Assembly: GCF_016863395.1 (NCBI RefSeq)
Contig: NZ_BOOU01000003.1
Location: forward strand, 62,001 to 126,000
DNA from: Sphaerisporangium rufum
GTDB taxonomy: Bacteria > Actinomycetota > Actinomycetes > Streptosporangiales > Streptosporangiaceae
Length of the DNA stretch: 64,000 nt
Reading direction: 5' to 3'
Below, piece by piece: positions 27,245 through 35,934 of the stretch. Numbering within the stretch: the first letter of the stretch is position 1; every line of letters starts with the position of its first letter. Under the pieces are notes generated by a model. That model searched no databases and was not told where the DNA came from. It saw nothing but the letters and a program-made list of their open reading frames with translations. The translations under genes were made by a program, and so were the position numbers.

Positions 27245-28498
27245 TCAGCAGCCGATCGGCGAGGAGCCGAAGGCCACGTCGTCGTACCAGATCGTGTCGC
27301 TGTCGGACCCGTAGGCCTCCCAGCCCAGGCGCAGGGTGGCCGGGCGCGGCGCCGTGGTCCGGCTCAGCCACTGGGAGTCGATGTCCCGGGTGGGGGTCTG
27401 GTCCAGGTGCAGGCCGGCCACCTCCTGGTCGTCGAGGTAGGTGCTCATCGCCTGCTTGGTGGTGTCGATCTGGTACCGCAGGCACACCCACCGGTTGGTG
27501 GGCAGCGGCGTGCTGAGGGCGACGCCCGTCGGGCTCTGCTCGGGGAGGGTGGCGTCGTCGGACTCGCGGTTCCACTGCAGGGCCGCGTTCTGGCCGCCGA
27601 TGCGCAGGTCCTTGTTCCCGTTCGCCGCGTCGGCCATGGTGATCATGGTGACGTGCGAGGTGGGCAGCGCCGTGGTGTGCCGGACCCACATCCGGGCGTA
27701 GACCACCGGGCCCACCCGGGAGACGTCCTTGGTGGTGCCGACGAACATGTGGTTGCAATAGTTGCCGCCGCCGGCGACCTTCAGCGACCGGCCGCCGCCG
27801 TGCGCCACCGAGGTGTCGATGGTCGCGGTACCGGTGCCCGAGCAGTTCGGCGTGACGACCTGCCAGTCACCGCTCGGCGTGCCGCCGGTCTGGTCCTCGA
27901 AGCCGGAGCAGACGACCGCGCCGGAGCAGCCGGCGGGCGTGCTGGGCGTCGGCGTCGGGGTCGGCGTGGGGCTGGGGGTGATCGTGGGGGTGGGAGTGGG
28001 CGTCGGCGTGGCGGTGGGCGTGACCGTGGGCGTCGGGGTGGGAGTCGGGGGCGGGGTGGGCGTCGGCAGGCCCGACCCGTCGCAGCGCACGCCGTTCAGC
28101 GCGAAGTCGGCGGGCGTCGGGTTGGATCCGGTCCAGGTGCCCTGGAAGCCGAAGTCGGCGGCGCCGCCGGTGGGCAGCGAGCCGTTCCAGGCGACGTTGG
28201 CCGCGGTGACGGCGGTGCCGGACTGGGTGACGGTGGCGTTCCACGCCGAGGTGACCCGCTGCCCAGCGGCGAAGGTCCAGCTCAGCCGCCACGAGCCGAC
28301 GGCGGCACCGAGGTTGGTCAGCCGGACCTGGGCGGTGAAGCCGCCGGTCCACTGGTTGGGCGTGTAGTCCACCTTGCACACCGGGTCGGCCGCCGCGGCG
28401 GGCGGGACGAGCACGGCGCCCAGCGCCGCGAGCAGTGACAGCACCGCGACGAACCAGGCCGGCCGGGACAGGCCCGGCGGGGGCGCGGGAACACGCAT
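27245..28498 (-). CDS. Secreted CBM2 protein with C-terminal Cip1-like domain
   Basis: A 417-residue exported protein. The ATG at 28498 follows GGGAG; the leader ends near VLVPPAAAA. Residues about 38-140 are a family 2 carbohydrate-binding module: CKVDYTPNQWTGGFTAQV, the conserved tryptophans in WRLSWTF and VAWNGSLP, and a closing cysteine in VRCDG. A long P/T linker (141-186) follows. The C-terminal 230 residues (VCSGFEDQTGGTPSGDWQ to IWYDDVAFGSSPIGC) look like a jelly-roll of the kind found in fungal Cip1, a cellulose-induced protein of uncertain (possibly lyase) activity. A perfect CebR-type operator lies upstream, which points to induction by cello-oligosaccharides. The Cip1 assignment is less certain than CBM2. 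Confidence 0.85.
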   Translation of the reverse strand: MRVPAPPPGLSRPAWFVAVLSLLAALGAVLVPPAAAADPVCKVDYTPNQWTGGFTAQVRLTNLGAAVGSWRLSWTFAAGQRVTSAWNATVTQSGTAVTAANVAWNGSLPTGGAADFGFQGTWTGSNPTPADFALNGVRCDGSGLPTPTPPPTPTPTPTVTPTATPTPTPTPTITPSPTPTPTPTPSTPAGCSGAVVCSGFEDQTGGTPSGDWQVVTPNCSGTGTATIDTSVAHGGGRSLKVAGGGNYCNHMFVGTTKDVSRVGPVVYARMWVRHTTALPTSHVTMITMADAANGNKDLRIGGQNAALQWNRESDDATLPEQSPTGVALSTPLPTNRWVCLRYQIDTTKQAMSTYLDDQEVAGLHLDQTPTRDIDSQWLSRTTAPRPATLRLGWEAYGSDSDTIWYDDVAFGSSPIGC

Positions 28499-28518
28499 GG
28501 AGGTCTCCCTTTCACTAA

Positions 28519-28532
28519 TGGGAGCGCTCCCA
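28519..28532. promoter_or_regulatory. CebR-type operator
   Basis: A perfect 14-bp palindrome TGGGAGCGCTCCCA, identical to the known operator of CebR, the LacI-family repressor of cellulose/cellobiose genes in actinomycetes. It lies 21 bp upstream of the CBM2 gene start. No cebR gene is in the window. It differs by one symmetrical pair from the GAGAGCGCTCTC boxes of the glucan locus. Confidence 0.85.
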
Positions 28533-28657
28533 CACGCCGGGCCGGGACCGCTCGCCGCACTCGACCGCCGATGGTCGCCGCCGGACCGGCCGGGTGTCAA
28601 CGCCCTGGCGGGCGGCGGCCCGGTGACCTCGCGCTGCGCGCCGCCGGGCTGAATCTT

Positions 28658-30337
28658 TCAGCCCGGACCGGCCGGCTCCGCCGGGCCGCGCCCGGCCCGC
28701 AGCTCCCGCTTGAGCACCTTGCCCAGCGGGTTGCGCGGCAGCGCCTCGACGATCTCCAGGCGCTCGGGAAGCTTGTAGGAGGCGATGCCCTTCTCCCGCA
28801 GGAACGCGACCACCGAGGCCAGGTCGATCTCGTCCCGGGGCACCACGACCGCGCACACCCGCTCGCCGAGCACCTCGTCCGGGTAGCCGACCACGGCCAC
28901 CTCCACGATCGCGGGATGGCCGTCCAGCAGCGCCTCCAGCTCGGCGGCCGAGATGTTCGTCCCGCCCCGGATGACCAGGTCTGCGGTACGGTCCACGTAC
29001 CGCAGGTAGTCGCCGCGCGGACCGGCGAACTCGAAGACGTCCCCGGTGACCAGGTAACCGTCCGCGTCGAACGGGTCGGCGCCGGCGGTGCCCGGCAGGT
29101 AGCCGGCGAAGACCGTCGGCCCCGCCAGCCGCAGCTCCCCCGGCCGTCCCGGTTCGGTGATCTCCGCGCCGGTGACCGGGTCCACCAGCCGGACCCGGGT
29201 GGCGGCCAGGGTGCCCGGCCAGTCGCGGCCCGGCACGCCCGGCCGCGGGAAGAAGCGGGCGCGCTCCTCGGGATCGGGCATCGCGGCCGGATCGGACAGC
29301 AGCGCGATGCCCTCGTTGGAGCCGAAGAAGTTGATGATCGCGACGCCGTGCCGCTCCTGCCAACCCTTCACCATCGACGGCGGCAGCGGCGCCGAGCCGG
29401 AGCCGATCCGAGTCAGGGACGAAAGGTCGTATCGCTCCGTCATCTCCGGCCGGTGCAGCAGCATGGTGAGCAGCGCCGGCGGGGCCAGCGTGTAGGTGAC
29501 GCGCTCGGCGGCGATCTGGCCGAGGAAGATGTTCAGGTCGAACGGGTGGTGCTGCACCAGCCGGAATCCGGTGCGCAGCCAGGGCAGCAGGATGCCGCCG
29601 ATGCCGGCCATGTTGACCATGGGGAAGGGGTTGAGCACCACGTCGTCGCCGGTCAGCCCGGGGGCGGCGGTGGTGGTGGCCTCGACGGCGAACCAGTCGT
29701 AGTGGCAGCGGGGCACGCCCTTCGGCGTCGCCTCGGTGCCGGAGGTCCAGCAGATCGTCACCGGGTCGTTGGGATCGGTGACCAGGCCCTTCAGGTGGGC
29801 CCGCAGCGCCGCCGCGTCACCGGTCGCGGTGGCCAGGTCGCCCGCCGGGTCGCCGAAGGCCAGCACCGCCGGAGGGTCCGGCACCTCCAACCGGCGGACG
29901 ATCTCGGCGTTCTGCCGGTCGCCGAGGCGCTCGCCGGTGACCAGGACCCGCACGCCGGCCGCGGTGACCACCTGGGCCAGCTCGTGCTCGCGGTACTGCA
30001 CCGGCAGCGGGGTGACCACCGCGCCGATCCGGGCCACCGCCAGGAAGGCCGCCACCAGCTCCACCCCGTTGGGCAGCTGCACCGCGACCACGTCGCCCTG
30101 GCCGGCGCCGGCCGCCAGCAGCACCGCGGCCAGCCGGTCGACCTCCGCGTCCAGCTCGGCCCAGGTGAGCCGCCGGGCGGCGCCGTCCAGCAGGCCGGGC
30201 CGGTTCGGCGGGTCGGCCACCGCGACGTCCGCCGGGCGCTCGGCCACCCGGTCCCGAAGCAGCCGGTCGACGGTGTCGTCCCGCCACCATCCGGCCGAGG
30301 TGTACCGCTCGACGCGCTCGGCGGGGTGTAAACCCAT
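28658..30337 (-). CDS. AMP-dependent acyl-CoA synthetase/ligase
   Basis: A 559-residue ANL-superfamily enzyme that would activate a carboxylic acid to its acyl-CoA through an acyl-adenylate. Visible motifs are the phosphate loop CWTSGTEATPKGVPR, FFGSNEG (A5), YLVTGDVFEF (A7), DRTADLVIRGGTNIS (A8) and the catalytic lysine near LPRNPLGKVLKREL. The ATG at 30337 was preferred because GGAGGG sits 8 bp upstream; a GTG at 30343 is also in frame. The substrate cannot be read; it sits alone between the CBM2 gene and an HxlR regulator on the same strand, which may control it. Confidence 0.9.
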   Translation of the reverse strand: MGLHPAERVERYTSAGWWRDDTVDRLLRDRVAERPADVAVADPPNRPGLLDGAARRLTWAELDAEVDRLAAVLLAAGAGQGDVVAVQLPNGVELVAAFLAVARIGAVVTPLPVQYREHELAQVVTAAGVRVLVTGERLGDRQNAEIVRRLEVPDPPAVLAFGDPAGDLATATGDAAALRAHLKGLVTDPNDPVTICWTSGTEATPKGVPRCHYDWFAVEATTTAAPGLTGDDVVLNPFPMVNMAGIGGILLPWLRTGFRLVQHHPFDLNIFLGQIAAERVTYTLAPPALLTMLLHRPEMTERYDLSSLTRIGSGSAPLPPSMVKGWQERHGVAIINFFGSNEGIALLSDPAAMPDPEERARFFPRPGVPGRDWPGTLAATRVRLVDPVTGAEITEPGRPGELRLAGPTVFAGYLPGTAGADPFDADGYLVTGDVFEFAGPRGDYLRYVDRTADLVIRGGTNISAAELEALLDGHPAIVEVAVVGYPDEVLGERVCAVVVPRDEIDLASVVAFLREKGIASYKLPERLEIVEALPRNPLGKVLKRELRAGRGPAEPAGPG

Positions 30338-30390
30338 CGCCACTCCCCTCCACGGATGATCGCGAGACTAGGGAAACCGGGCGCCGGGGG

Positions 30391-31344
30391 TCAATGGGCG
30401 GGCGGCGGCCCGCCCAGGTCGAAGTGGATCTCCCGGCGGGCCAGCGTCCCGTGGCAGAACCGGCACACCAGCACCGGGCGCAGCGGCGTCCCGCACGGCC
30501 GGTGGGTGATCGCCAGGTCCGACCCGGCCGGCCCGGGCAGCTCGCGCTGCGCCCAGTCGGTGAGGAAGGCCAGCACCTCGAAGAAGGCCAGCCCCTGGTC
30601 GGTGAGCCGGTAGGCGCCCTCGGTGTCGGTCCGGAGCACGCCGAGCTCGGTGAACCGTTTCAGCCGGTCGGTCAGCACCGAGGGCGCGATGCCGATCTCC
30701 TGCTGGAAGTCGACGAAGCGCCGGATGCCGAGGAACGCGGCGGCCAGCACCGACGTGCTGCGCCGGTCGCCGAGGATCTCCATGGAGTGCGGGCAGTAGC
30801 CGATGTAGTCCTCCCGGCCGCTCCCGGCCCGGACGGTGCGCCGGTGGTGCCGCGGCAGGCCCACCCGGTCGAACGTCGCGAGCGGTCCTCGGACGGTGCG
30901 GGTGTCGCGGGCGGTCATCGGCTTGCCGCACCCGCCGCAGCCCAGGTACGGGCGGGCGTCGGCGCCGCAGGAGTCGTGCACCAGGGTGAGCAGGCCGGGC
31001 CGGTCGGCCCAGTCGCGCTCCCAGCTGTGGATGGCCACCAGGAACGACCACAGCCGCAGGCCCGGCCCGGTCAGGCGGTACTCGCTGCGGGTGCGGCCGT
31101 CGCGGTAGGGCGTCCGCTCGAAGATGCCGTGCGCGACCAGCTCCTTGAGCCGGACCGCGAGCACCGACTCGGAGATGCCGAGCTCGTCGCGCCAGCCGGC
31201 GAACGTGCGGATCCGCAGCAGGAAGGCACGTTGCAGGATCAACAGGACCCACCGGTCGGCCAGGATGCCGAGCGCGCGGCCGAGCGCGCTGCGGCCGTCG
31301 GCGGCACCGGCCGCCGGCGCGACCGGCGGATTCGTCGTCTCCAC
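30391..31344 (-). CDS. HxlR-family regulator with two HTH domains
   Basis: A 317-residue protein containing two HxlR winged-helix domains in tandem. The first (about 18-120) has LGILADRWVLLILQRAFL and ISESVLAVRLKELVAHGIF; the second (about 195-285) has LAAAFLGIRRFVDFQQEIG and APSVLTDRLKRFTELGVL. Between them lie cysteine pairs (LGCGGCGKPM) and near the end CRFCHG, suggesting possible metal binding. HxlR proteins are usually about 110-150 aa dimers, so this is a covalent pseudo-dimer, a form common in actinobacteria. Start is GTG at 31344. It diverges from the carotenoid oxygenase and reads toward the acyl-CoA synthetase, either of which could be a target. Confidence 0.88.
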   Translation of the reverse strand: METTNPPVAPAAGAADGRSALGRALGILADRWVLLILQRAFLLRIRTFAGWRDELGISESVLAVRLKELVAHGIFERTPYRDGRTRSEYRLTGPGLRLWSFLVAIHSWERDWADRPGLLTLVHDSCGADARPYLGCGGCGKPMTARDTRTVRGPLATFDRVGLPRHHRRTVRAGSGREDYIGYCPHSMEILGDRRSTSVLAAAFLGIRRFVDFQQEIGIAPSVLTDRLKRFTELGVLRTDTEGAYRLTDQGLAFFEVLAFLTDWAQRELPGPAGSDLAITHRPCGTPLRPVLVCRFCHGTLARREIHFDLGGPPPAH

Positions 31345-31346
31345 CG

Positions 31347-31374
31347 CGCCACTCTAGACGCGCCACTCTGGACG
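31347..31374. repeat. Two direct 14-bp repeats upstream of the HxlR gene
   Basis: CGCCACTCTAGACG and CGCCACTCTGGACG stand head to tail 2 bp upstream of the HxlR start. Close direct repeats at a regulator's start could be its binding site or a replication slip. The divergent gap to the oxygenase is 119 bp. Confidence 0.5.
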
Positions 31375-31463
31375 GCGGGTCCGATCCGGGTGCCCGGTTC
31401 GGCAGGGTGAGGTAACCCGGCGGCGCGTTGACGGGCTGACTTCTTTTTACGTAGTTTGCCGGA

Positions 31464-32933
31464 GTGACGGAACGCCTCGCGGCGGTCGCCGCGGTCCTGG
31501 ACGAGCCGGGTCAGGCCAACCCCTACCTGCTCGGCGTGTACGCCCCGGTCCACGAGGAGACCACCGCGGAGAACCTCAAGGTGATCGGCGAGATCCCGCG
31601 CGACCTCAACGGCGTCCACCTGCGCAACGGCCCCAACCCGCGCCACCCGGTGCACGGCCGCTACCACTGGTTCGACGGCGACGGCATGGTGCACGCCGTC
31701 CACTTCGAGAACGGCCGGGCCCGATATCGCAACCGGTACGTCCGCACCGCCGCCTTCGCCGCCGAGTCCGCCGCCGGCCGGGCCCTGTGGTCGGGGGTCA
31801 TGGAGGATCCGTCGGGCAACCCGCCCGGCAACACCCACGGGATCGCGCTGAAGGACTCGGCCAACACCGACGTCATCTTCCACCGCGGCCGGGTGCTGGC
31901 CACCTGGTATCTGTGCGGCACCCCCTACTCGCTGGACCCGCTGTCGCTGGAGACGCTCGGCGCCGAGACGTTCCTGGACACCCTCGCCGGCGACATGATG
32001 GCCCACCCCAAGGTGGACGAGCGCACCGGCGAGCTGTTCTGGTTCGACTACGGGCCGCGCCCGCCGTTCCTGCGCTACGGGGTGGTCGGCCCGGCGGGCC
32101 GGGTCGAGCACTGCGTGGAGCTGGACCTGCCGGGCGCCCGGCTGCCGCACGACATGGCCATCACCGAGCGGTACGCCATCTTGATGGACCTGCCGCTCTT
32201 CCAGGACCAGGCGGCCGCCCGCCAGGGCAGGTACAAGCTGACCTTCGACCGCGCCCTGCCCGCCCGCTTCGGGGTCATCCCGCGCCGCGGCTCGGCGGCG
32301 GAGATCCGCTGGTTCGAGGCGAACCCCTGCTACATCTACCACGTGGTCAACGCCTGGGAGGAGGGCGAGGAGATCATCCTGGACGTCTGCCGGGTGTCCC
32401 GGCCGGCCCCGCGCGGCTCGGGCGGCCCGCTGGCGCGGATGCTCTCCTATCTCAAGCTCGACGCGCGGATGTACCGCTACCGGTTCGACCTGCGCACCGG
32501 GCGGACCACCGAGGGACACACCGACCCCGAGCGCAACACCGAGTTCCCCTCGATCGACGCCCGGCGCACCGGGGCGCCCACCCGGTACGCCTACAACGTG
32601 TCGGTCAAGGACGCCGAGACCAACCTGTTCGACGGCCTGGTCCGCTACGACAACGTGACCGGCGAGCGGCAGGAGCACCGCTTCGGCCCGCACCGCTACG
32701 GCAGCGAGGCGTCCTTCGCGCCGCGCGACGGCGGCACCGGCGAGGACGACGGCTACCTGGTCACCTTCGTCACCGACGAGCGGGAGGGCGCCTCGGAGGT
32801 GCAGGTGCTGGACGCCGCCGACCTGGCCGCCGGGCCGGTCGCCCGCGTCCTGCTCCCCACCCGGGTCCCGCTGGGCTTCCACGCCACCTGGGTGCGGGCC
32901 GACCAGCTTCGGACCGCGGGCGAGCGCGGGTGA
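31464..32933 (+). CDS. Carotenoid oxygenase family protein
   Basis: A 489-residue non-haem iron dioxygenase of the carotenoid/apocarotenoid or stilbene cleaving family. The four iron-binding histidines can be placed: H181 in MMAHPKVDERTG, H229 in RLPHDMAITERY, H293 in CYIYHVVNAWEE, and the last in GFHATWV near the C terminus. The N-terminal signature LNGVHLRNGPNPRHPV is also present. The GTG start at 31464 has no clear ribosome-binding site. An LLM oxidoreductase gene follows after 13 bp. No carotenoid biosynthesis gene is in the window, so the substrate may be an environmental aromatic alkene as easily as a carotenoid. Confidence 0.93.
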   Translation: MTERLAAVAAVLDEPGQANPYLLGVYAPVHEETTAENLKVIGEIPRDLNGVHLRNGPNPRHPVHGRYHWFDGDGMVHAVHFENGRARYRNRYVRTAAFAAESAAGRALWSGVMEDPSGNPPGNTHGIALKDSANTDVIFHRGRVLATWYLCGTPYSLDPLSLETLGAETFLDTLAGDMMAHPKVDERTGELFWFDYGPRPPFLRYGVVGPAGRVEHCVELDLPGARLPHDMAITERYAILMDLPLFQDQAAARQGRYKLTFDRALPARFGVIPRRGSAAEIRWFEANPCYIYHVVNAWEEGEEIILDVCRVSRPAPRGSGGPLARMLSYLKLDARMYRYRFDLRTGRTTEGHTDPERNTEFPSIDARRTGAPTRYAYNVSVKDAETNLFDGLVRYDNVTGERQEHRFGPHRYGSEASFAPRDGGTGEDDGYLVTFVTDEREGASEVQVLDAADLAAGPVARVLLPTRVPLGFHATWVRADQLRTAGERG

Positions 32934-32946
32934 GCGGGCGGCGCCG

Positions 32947-33891
32947 GTGAGGATCGGGGTCTCCCTGGGCCTGTGGCAGGACCGCCCGCCGGAGGAGGCG
33001 CTGCGCACCGCGCGGATCGCCGACGAGCTCGGCTACCCGGAGCTGTGGATCGGCGAGATGGCCACCTACGACGCGTTCGCGCTGGCCACCGCGGTCGGCG
33101 CCGCCACCTCCCGGATCGGCCTGACCGTCGGGCCGCTCGCGGTGACGGTCCGCGACCCGATGATGATCGCGATGGGCGCCGCCTCGGTGGCCGGCCTGTC
33201 CGGGCGGCGGGTCGGCGTCGCGGTCGGCACCTCCAGCCCCACGGTGGTGCGCGACTGGCACGGCCGGCCCACCGCCGGCTCGGCCACCGCGCTGCACGAG
33301 ACGGTGCGTGCCCTGCGCCCGCTGCTGGCCGGCGAGCGGTCGGACTTCGCCGGAGAGCGGGTGCGCAGCCGCGGGTACCGGCTGCGGCTGCCCGCGCCGC
33401 GCTCGGAGCTGACCGTCGCGGCGTTCGGCCCGCGGGCGGTGCGCGCCGCGGCGCTGGCCGACCGGATGGTGCTCAACCTGGTCACCCCGGCCGGCGCCGC
33501 CGGACCGGTCGCCGCGCTGCGGCGGCTGGCGCCGGACGTGCGGGTCGCCGCCTGGGTGGTGGCGGCCGTCGACCCGGGTCCGGCGGCGGTGGCCCAGGTC
33601 CGGCGGGGCGTGGTGCCCTACCTGGCCGCCCCCGGGTACGGCGAGATGTTCGCCGAGGCCGGCTTCGGCGAACTGGTGGCGTTCGCGCGGACCCGGCCGC
33701 ACCCGCGCGAGCTGCTGGCCGCGGTGCCGGACGCCCTGCTGTCGTCGGTGGCGCTGCTCGGCGATCGCGCCGAGGTGAGCGGCCGGCTGGCCGCGTACGC
33801 CGCGGCGGGGGTCGGCGAGATCGCGGTGGTGCCGGCCTGCACCGACGACGACCCGGCCGGCGCGGCGACGCTCGAGGCGCTGGCCGGTTGA
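32947..33891 (+). CDS. LLM-class (F420-type) oxidoreductase
   Basis: A 314-residue luciferase-like TIM-barrel protein. Opening MRIGVSLGLWQDRPPEEAL, ELGYPELWIGEMATYDAF and RIGLTVGPLAVTVRDPMMIA are typical of the F420-dependent branch (Mer/Fgd-like) common in actinobacteria, where it reduces or oxidises small metabolites with F420. FMN cannot be excluded. It starts with GTG 13 bp after the carotenoid oxygenase stop, so the two are likely co-transcribed and may act on one pathway. Confidence 0.88.
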   Translation: MRIGVSLGLWQDRPPEEALRTARIADELGYPELWIGEMATYDAFALATAVGAATSRIGLTVGPLAVTVRDPMMIAMGAASVAGLSGRRVGVAVGTSSPTVVRDWHGRPTAGSATALHETVRALRPLLAGERSDFAGERVRSRGYRLRLPAPRSELTVAAFGPRAVRAAALADRMVLNLVTPAGAAGPVAALRRLAPDVRVAAWVVAAVDPGPAAVAQVRRGVVPYLAAPGYGEMFAEAGFGELVAFARTRPHPRELLAAVPDALLSSVALLGDRAEVSGRLAAYAAAGVGEIAVVPACTDDDPAGAATLEALAG

Positions 33892-34012
33892 CGTGGCCGG
33901 TCGACGTGGCCGGTCGACGGCGGCGGAACTCCGCCGGGCGCGCCGCTCGTTCACCTGGGGACGGATGACCGCGGGAGGGGGACCCCTGCCGCGACGGACG
34001 GAAAGGCCGACC

Positions 34013-34204
34013 ATGTCGCCACTCGGGAAGTACTACGTCGGCGCGGCGATCGCGGCCGTGCTCGCCCTGCTCCTGTTCGACGGCCTGCTGGCCGGGCTGA
34101 TCGTCGTCGCGGTGCTGGCCGCGCCGGCGGTGGCCTACTTCATGCTGGACGAGTCGCAGCGCGCCCGGCTGCGCCGGATCCGCCGCCGCCAGATCGGCCG
34201 CTGA
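34013..34204 (+). CDS. Small membrane protein, unknown function
   Basis: A 63-residue protein (MSPLGKYYVGAAIAAVLAL onward) with two closely spaced hydrophobic segments (about 9-24 and 28-42) and a strongly basic tail ARLRRIRRRQIGR. GGAAAGG sits 6 bp before the ATG, which supports this start over an earlier in-frame ATG at 33965. I do not recognise it. It converges on the DUF3817 gene. Confidence 0.65.
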   Translation: MSPLGKYYVGAAIAAVLALLLFDGLLAGLIVVAVLAAPAVAYFMLDESQRARLRRIRRRQIGR

Positions 34205-34222
34205 GGCGGCGCGGCCGGCCGG

Positions 34223-34558
34223 TCAGGCCTGCGGGCCGGCCGGCGCGGCCGGGGCGGCGGCCTCGACGCGCTCGCGCACCCGCCGGGTCACCCCGCGCTC
34301 GACCACGAACGACAGGAACGGCACCGTGCCGGCCAGCAGCACGCCGAGGGTGTACGGCCACGACCAGCGGGCCTTGAGGCCGAGGTTGAGCGCGGCCAGC
34401 AGGTAGACGGGGTAGAGGAAGCCGTGTATCGGGCCGGCGACGGCGACGGGCGCCGAATTGCCGAAGCCGTACTTGGCGACCATGGCGGCGGCCAGCACCA
34501 GCAGCATGGTGCCGACGACATAGGCCATCACCCGGAAGGGCTTGAGCGCGGATTCCAC
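34223..34558 (-). CDS. DUF3817-type integral membrane protein
   Basis: A 111-residue protein with three TM helices (VMAYVVGTMLLVLAAAMV, IHGFLYPVYLLAALNLGL, WPYTLGVLLAGTVPFLSFVV) and the conserved GPIHGFLYPVYLL loop of the DUF3817 family. It starts with GTG 58 bp after the SURF1 stop on the same strand; this pairing is common in actinobacteria and hints at a role around the respiratory chain. Function unknown. Confidence 0.88.
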   Translation of the reverse strand: MESALKPFRVMAYVVGTMLLVLAAAMVAKYGFGNSAPVAVAGPIHGFLYPVYLLAALNLGLKARWSWPYTLGVLLAGTVPFLSFVVERGVTRRVRERVEAAAPAAPAGPQA

Positions 34559-34616
34559 GACGGTAACTGCCTCACAGCTAGAGCGGTCAACACACGATAT
34601 CGAGGATGCGGGCCGG

Positions 34617-35417
34617 TCAGGCCTGCGGGGACGCGCCGAGCGCCGGGGACGCCGCCTCGGCGCCGTCGTCGGACCGCGCGCCCCGGGCGGCCCGGACGGC
34701 GTCGCGCACGTAGTGGAACCAGATGAACACCGCGAACCCGGCGAAGATCCACCACTGCGCGGCGTAGGCGAGGTTGCGCCAGCTGAACGAGCCCGCCACC
34801 GTCGGCGGCGGCGCGGCCACCGCCCGCACGCCGCCGGGCACCGGCGCGCCGGTCACCACGAAGCCGTCGCGCACCCGGGCCCCCGGCCACACGTTGATCA
34901 GTTCGGCGGTGGAGACCGTCGCCAGCTGCCCGGCGGGCAGCGGCGCGGCGCGCGGCCGGGCGAAGTCGCTCGGCTCGGAGGGCTGCCACCGCCCGCTGAC
35001 GGTGACCGGCCCGGACGGCGCCGCGGCGGCCGGGTCGCCGGGGGCGGGCACCCAGCCGCGGACCACGGGCACCAGGGTGCCGTCCGCCAGCCGCAGCGGG
35101 GTGAGCAGCCAGTAGCCGGTGCCCGATCCGCCGCCCGCCTCGACATCGGGGGCGCGGTCGGCGACCAGCAGCTGCCGGGCGGTGTCGAAGGTGCCCTGGG
35201 CGGTCACCCGGTGGTTGGCGGCGCGCGGTGGCACGCGCTCGCCCGGCGCGGCCAGCGAGGTGATCGCGACCGGCGCCGGATCGGTGGCCGCGTGCGGCCG
35301 GCCGGACTCCTGGAACACGCCGAGCTGCCACCGCCCGAGGATCGTGAACGCGACGAGCACTCCGATCGCCAGCAGGTGCATGCCCAGCAGGCGGGGCGAG
35401 AACAACGTCCGGAGCAT
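34617..35417 (-). CDS. SURF1-family cytochrome c oxidase assembly protein
   Basis: A 266-residue protein with the SURF1 topology: an N-terminal TM (MHLLAIGVLVAFTILGRWQL, including the GRWQL motif), a large external domain with VVRGWVPAPGD and VSGRWQPSEPSD, and a C-terminal TM WWIFAGFAVFIWFHYVRD preceded by NLAYAAQ. SURF1 helps insert haem a into the aa3-type oxidase. An A/E-rich tail of about 25 residues is extra. It is first in a pair with the DUF3817 gene. Confidence 0.92.
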   Translation of the reverse strand: MLRTLFSPRLLGMHLLAIGVLVAFTILGRWQLGVFQESGRPHAATDPAPVAITSLAAPGERVPPRAANHRVTAQGTFDTARQLLVADRAPDVEAGGGSGTGYWLLTPLRLADGTLVPVVRGWVPAPGDPAAAAPSGPVTVSGRWQPSEPSDFARPRAAPLPAGQLATVSTAELINVWPGARVRDGFVVTGAPVPGGVRAVAAPPPTVAGSFSWRNLAYAAQWWIFAGFAVFIWFHYVRDAVRAARGARSDDGAEAASPALGASPQA

Positions 35418-35584
35418 GCCCCCACGCTATCCGTCCCGCCCGGCGCCCCCGCCGCTGGGATTCCGCGGGCGCTTTCCGCGACCGGCCGGGACATCCACTG
35501 GTGGCCGCCCGCTTTACTCCGCACACCAGGCCGAAGCGGCATAAGGGCCACCAATTGTCGGCGCAGATCGCTAAAGTCGGTCCC

Positions 35585-35752
35585 ATGTCCGAACCTCAGA
35601 TCGACCCGGCCGGCAACACCCAGCAGTTCAAGGCCTTCGCCCAGCGCCAGGAGCCGGAGCCCGCGCCGGCGCGCCGTTCCTACGTCCTGCCCGTGGCGAT
35701 CGCCGTCGTGGTGGTCGTGGTCGCGGTGGTCGCCTACCTGATCCTGTCCTGA
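35585..35752 (+). CDS. Small single-pass membrane protein
   Basis: A 55-residue protein: a hydrophilic N-terminal half (MSEPQIDPAGNTQQFKAFAQ) followed by one C-terminal helix made almost entirely of V/A/I (YVLPVAIAVVVVVVAVVAYL) and ending LILS. It is tail-anchored in appearance. It diverges from SURF1 across 167 bp. I do not recognise the family; the skewed, coherent composition supports a real gene. Confidence 0.65.
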   Translation: MSEPQIDPAGNTQQFKAFAQRQEPEPAPARRSYVLPVAIAVVVVVVAVVAYLILS

Positions 35753-35889
35753 CGTCCCGCCGGCGGGCGTGGTCGCGTCCCGCCCGGCACCGAGCGCCGC
35801 CGGCCATCGGCCGCCTGCGCCGCTGAGGCATGCCCGCGGGCCGGTCTCCCGGCCCGCCCCGCCGGTGCCCGGGCGGCGGGCCCGGGCAC

Positions 35890-35934
35890 CGGCGGTGTCA
35901 GTGCCGGGAGTCCCGGCGGTGTCAGTGCCGGGAG
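35890..35934. repeat. Duplicated 21-bp segment at the end of the gamma-glutamyltransferase gene
   Basis: The 21-bp segment that begins CGGCGGTGTCAGTGCCGGG occurs at 35890-35910 and 35914-35934, spaced 24 bp. The gene's TGA lies in the second copy, so the last codons are duplicated beyond the stop. Confidence 0.75.

Noticed and set aside
28515-29363. Alternative-frame R/A-rich ORFs around the acyl-CoA synthetase
   Set aside because: Shadow of the ANL enzyme with no recognisable motif.
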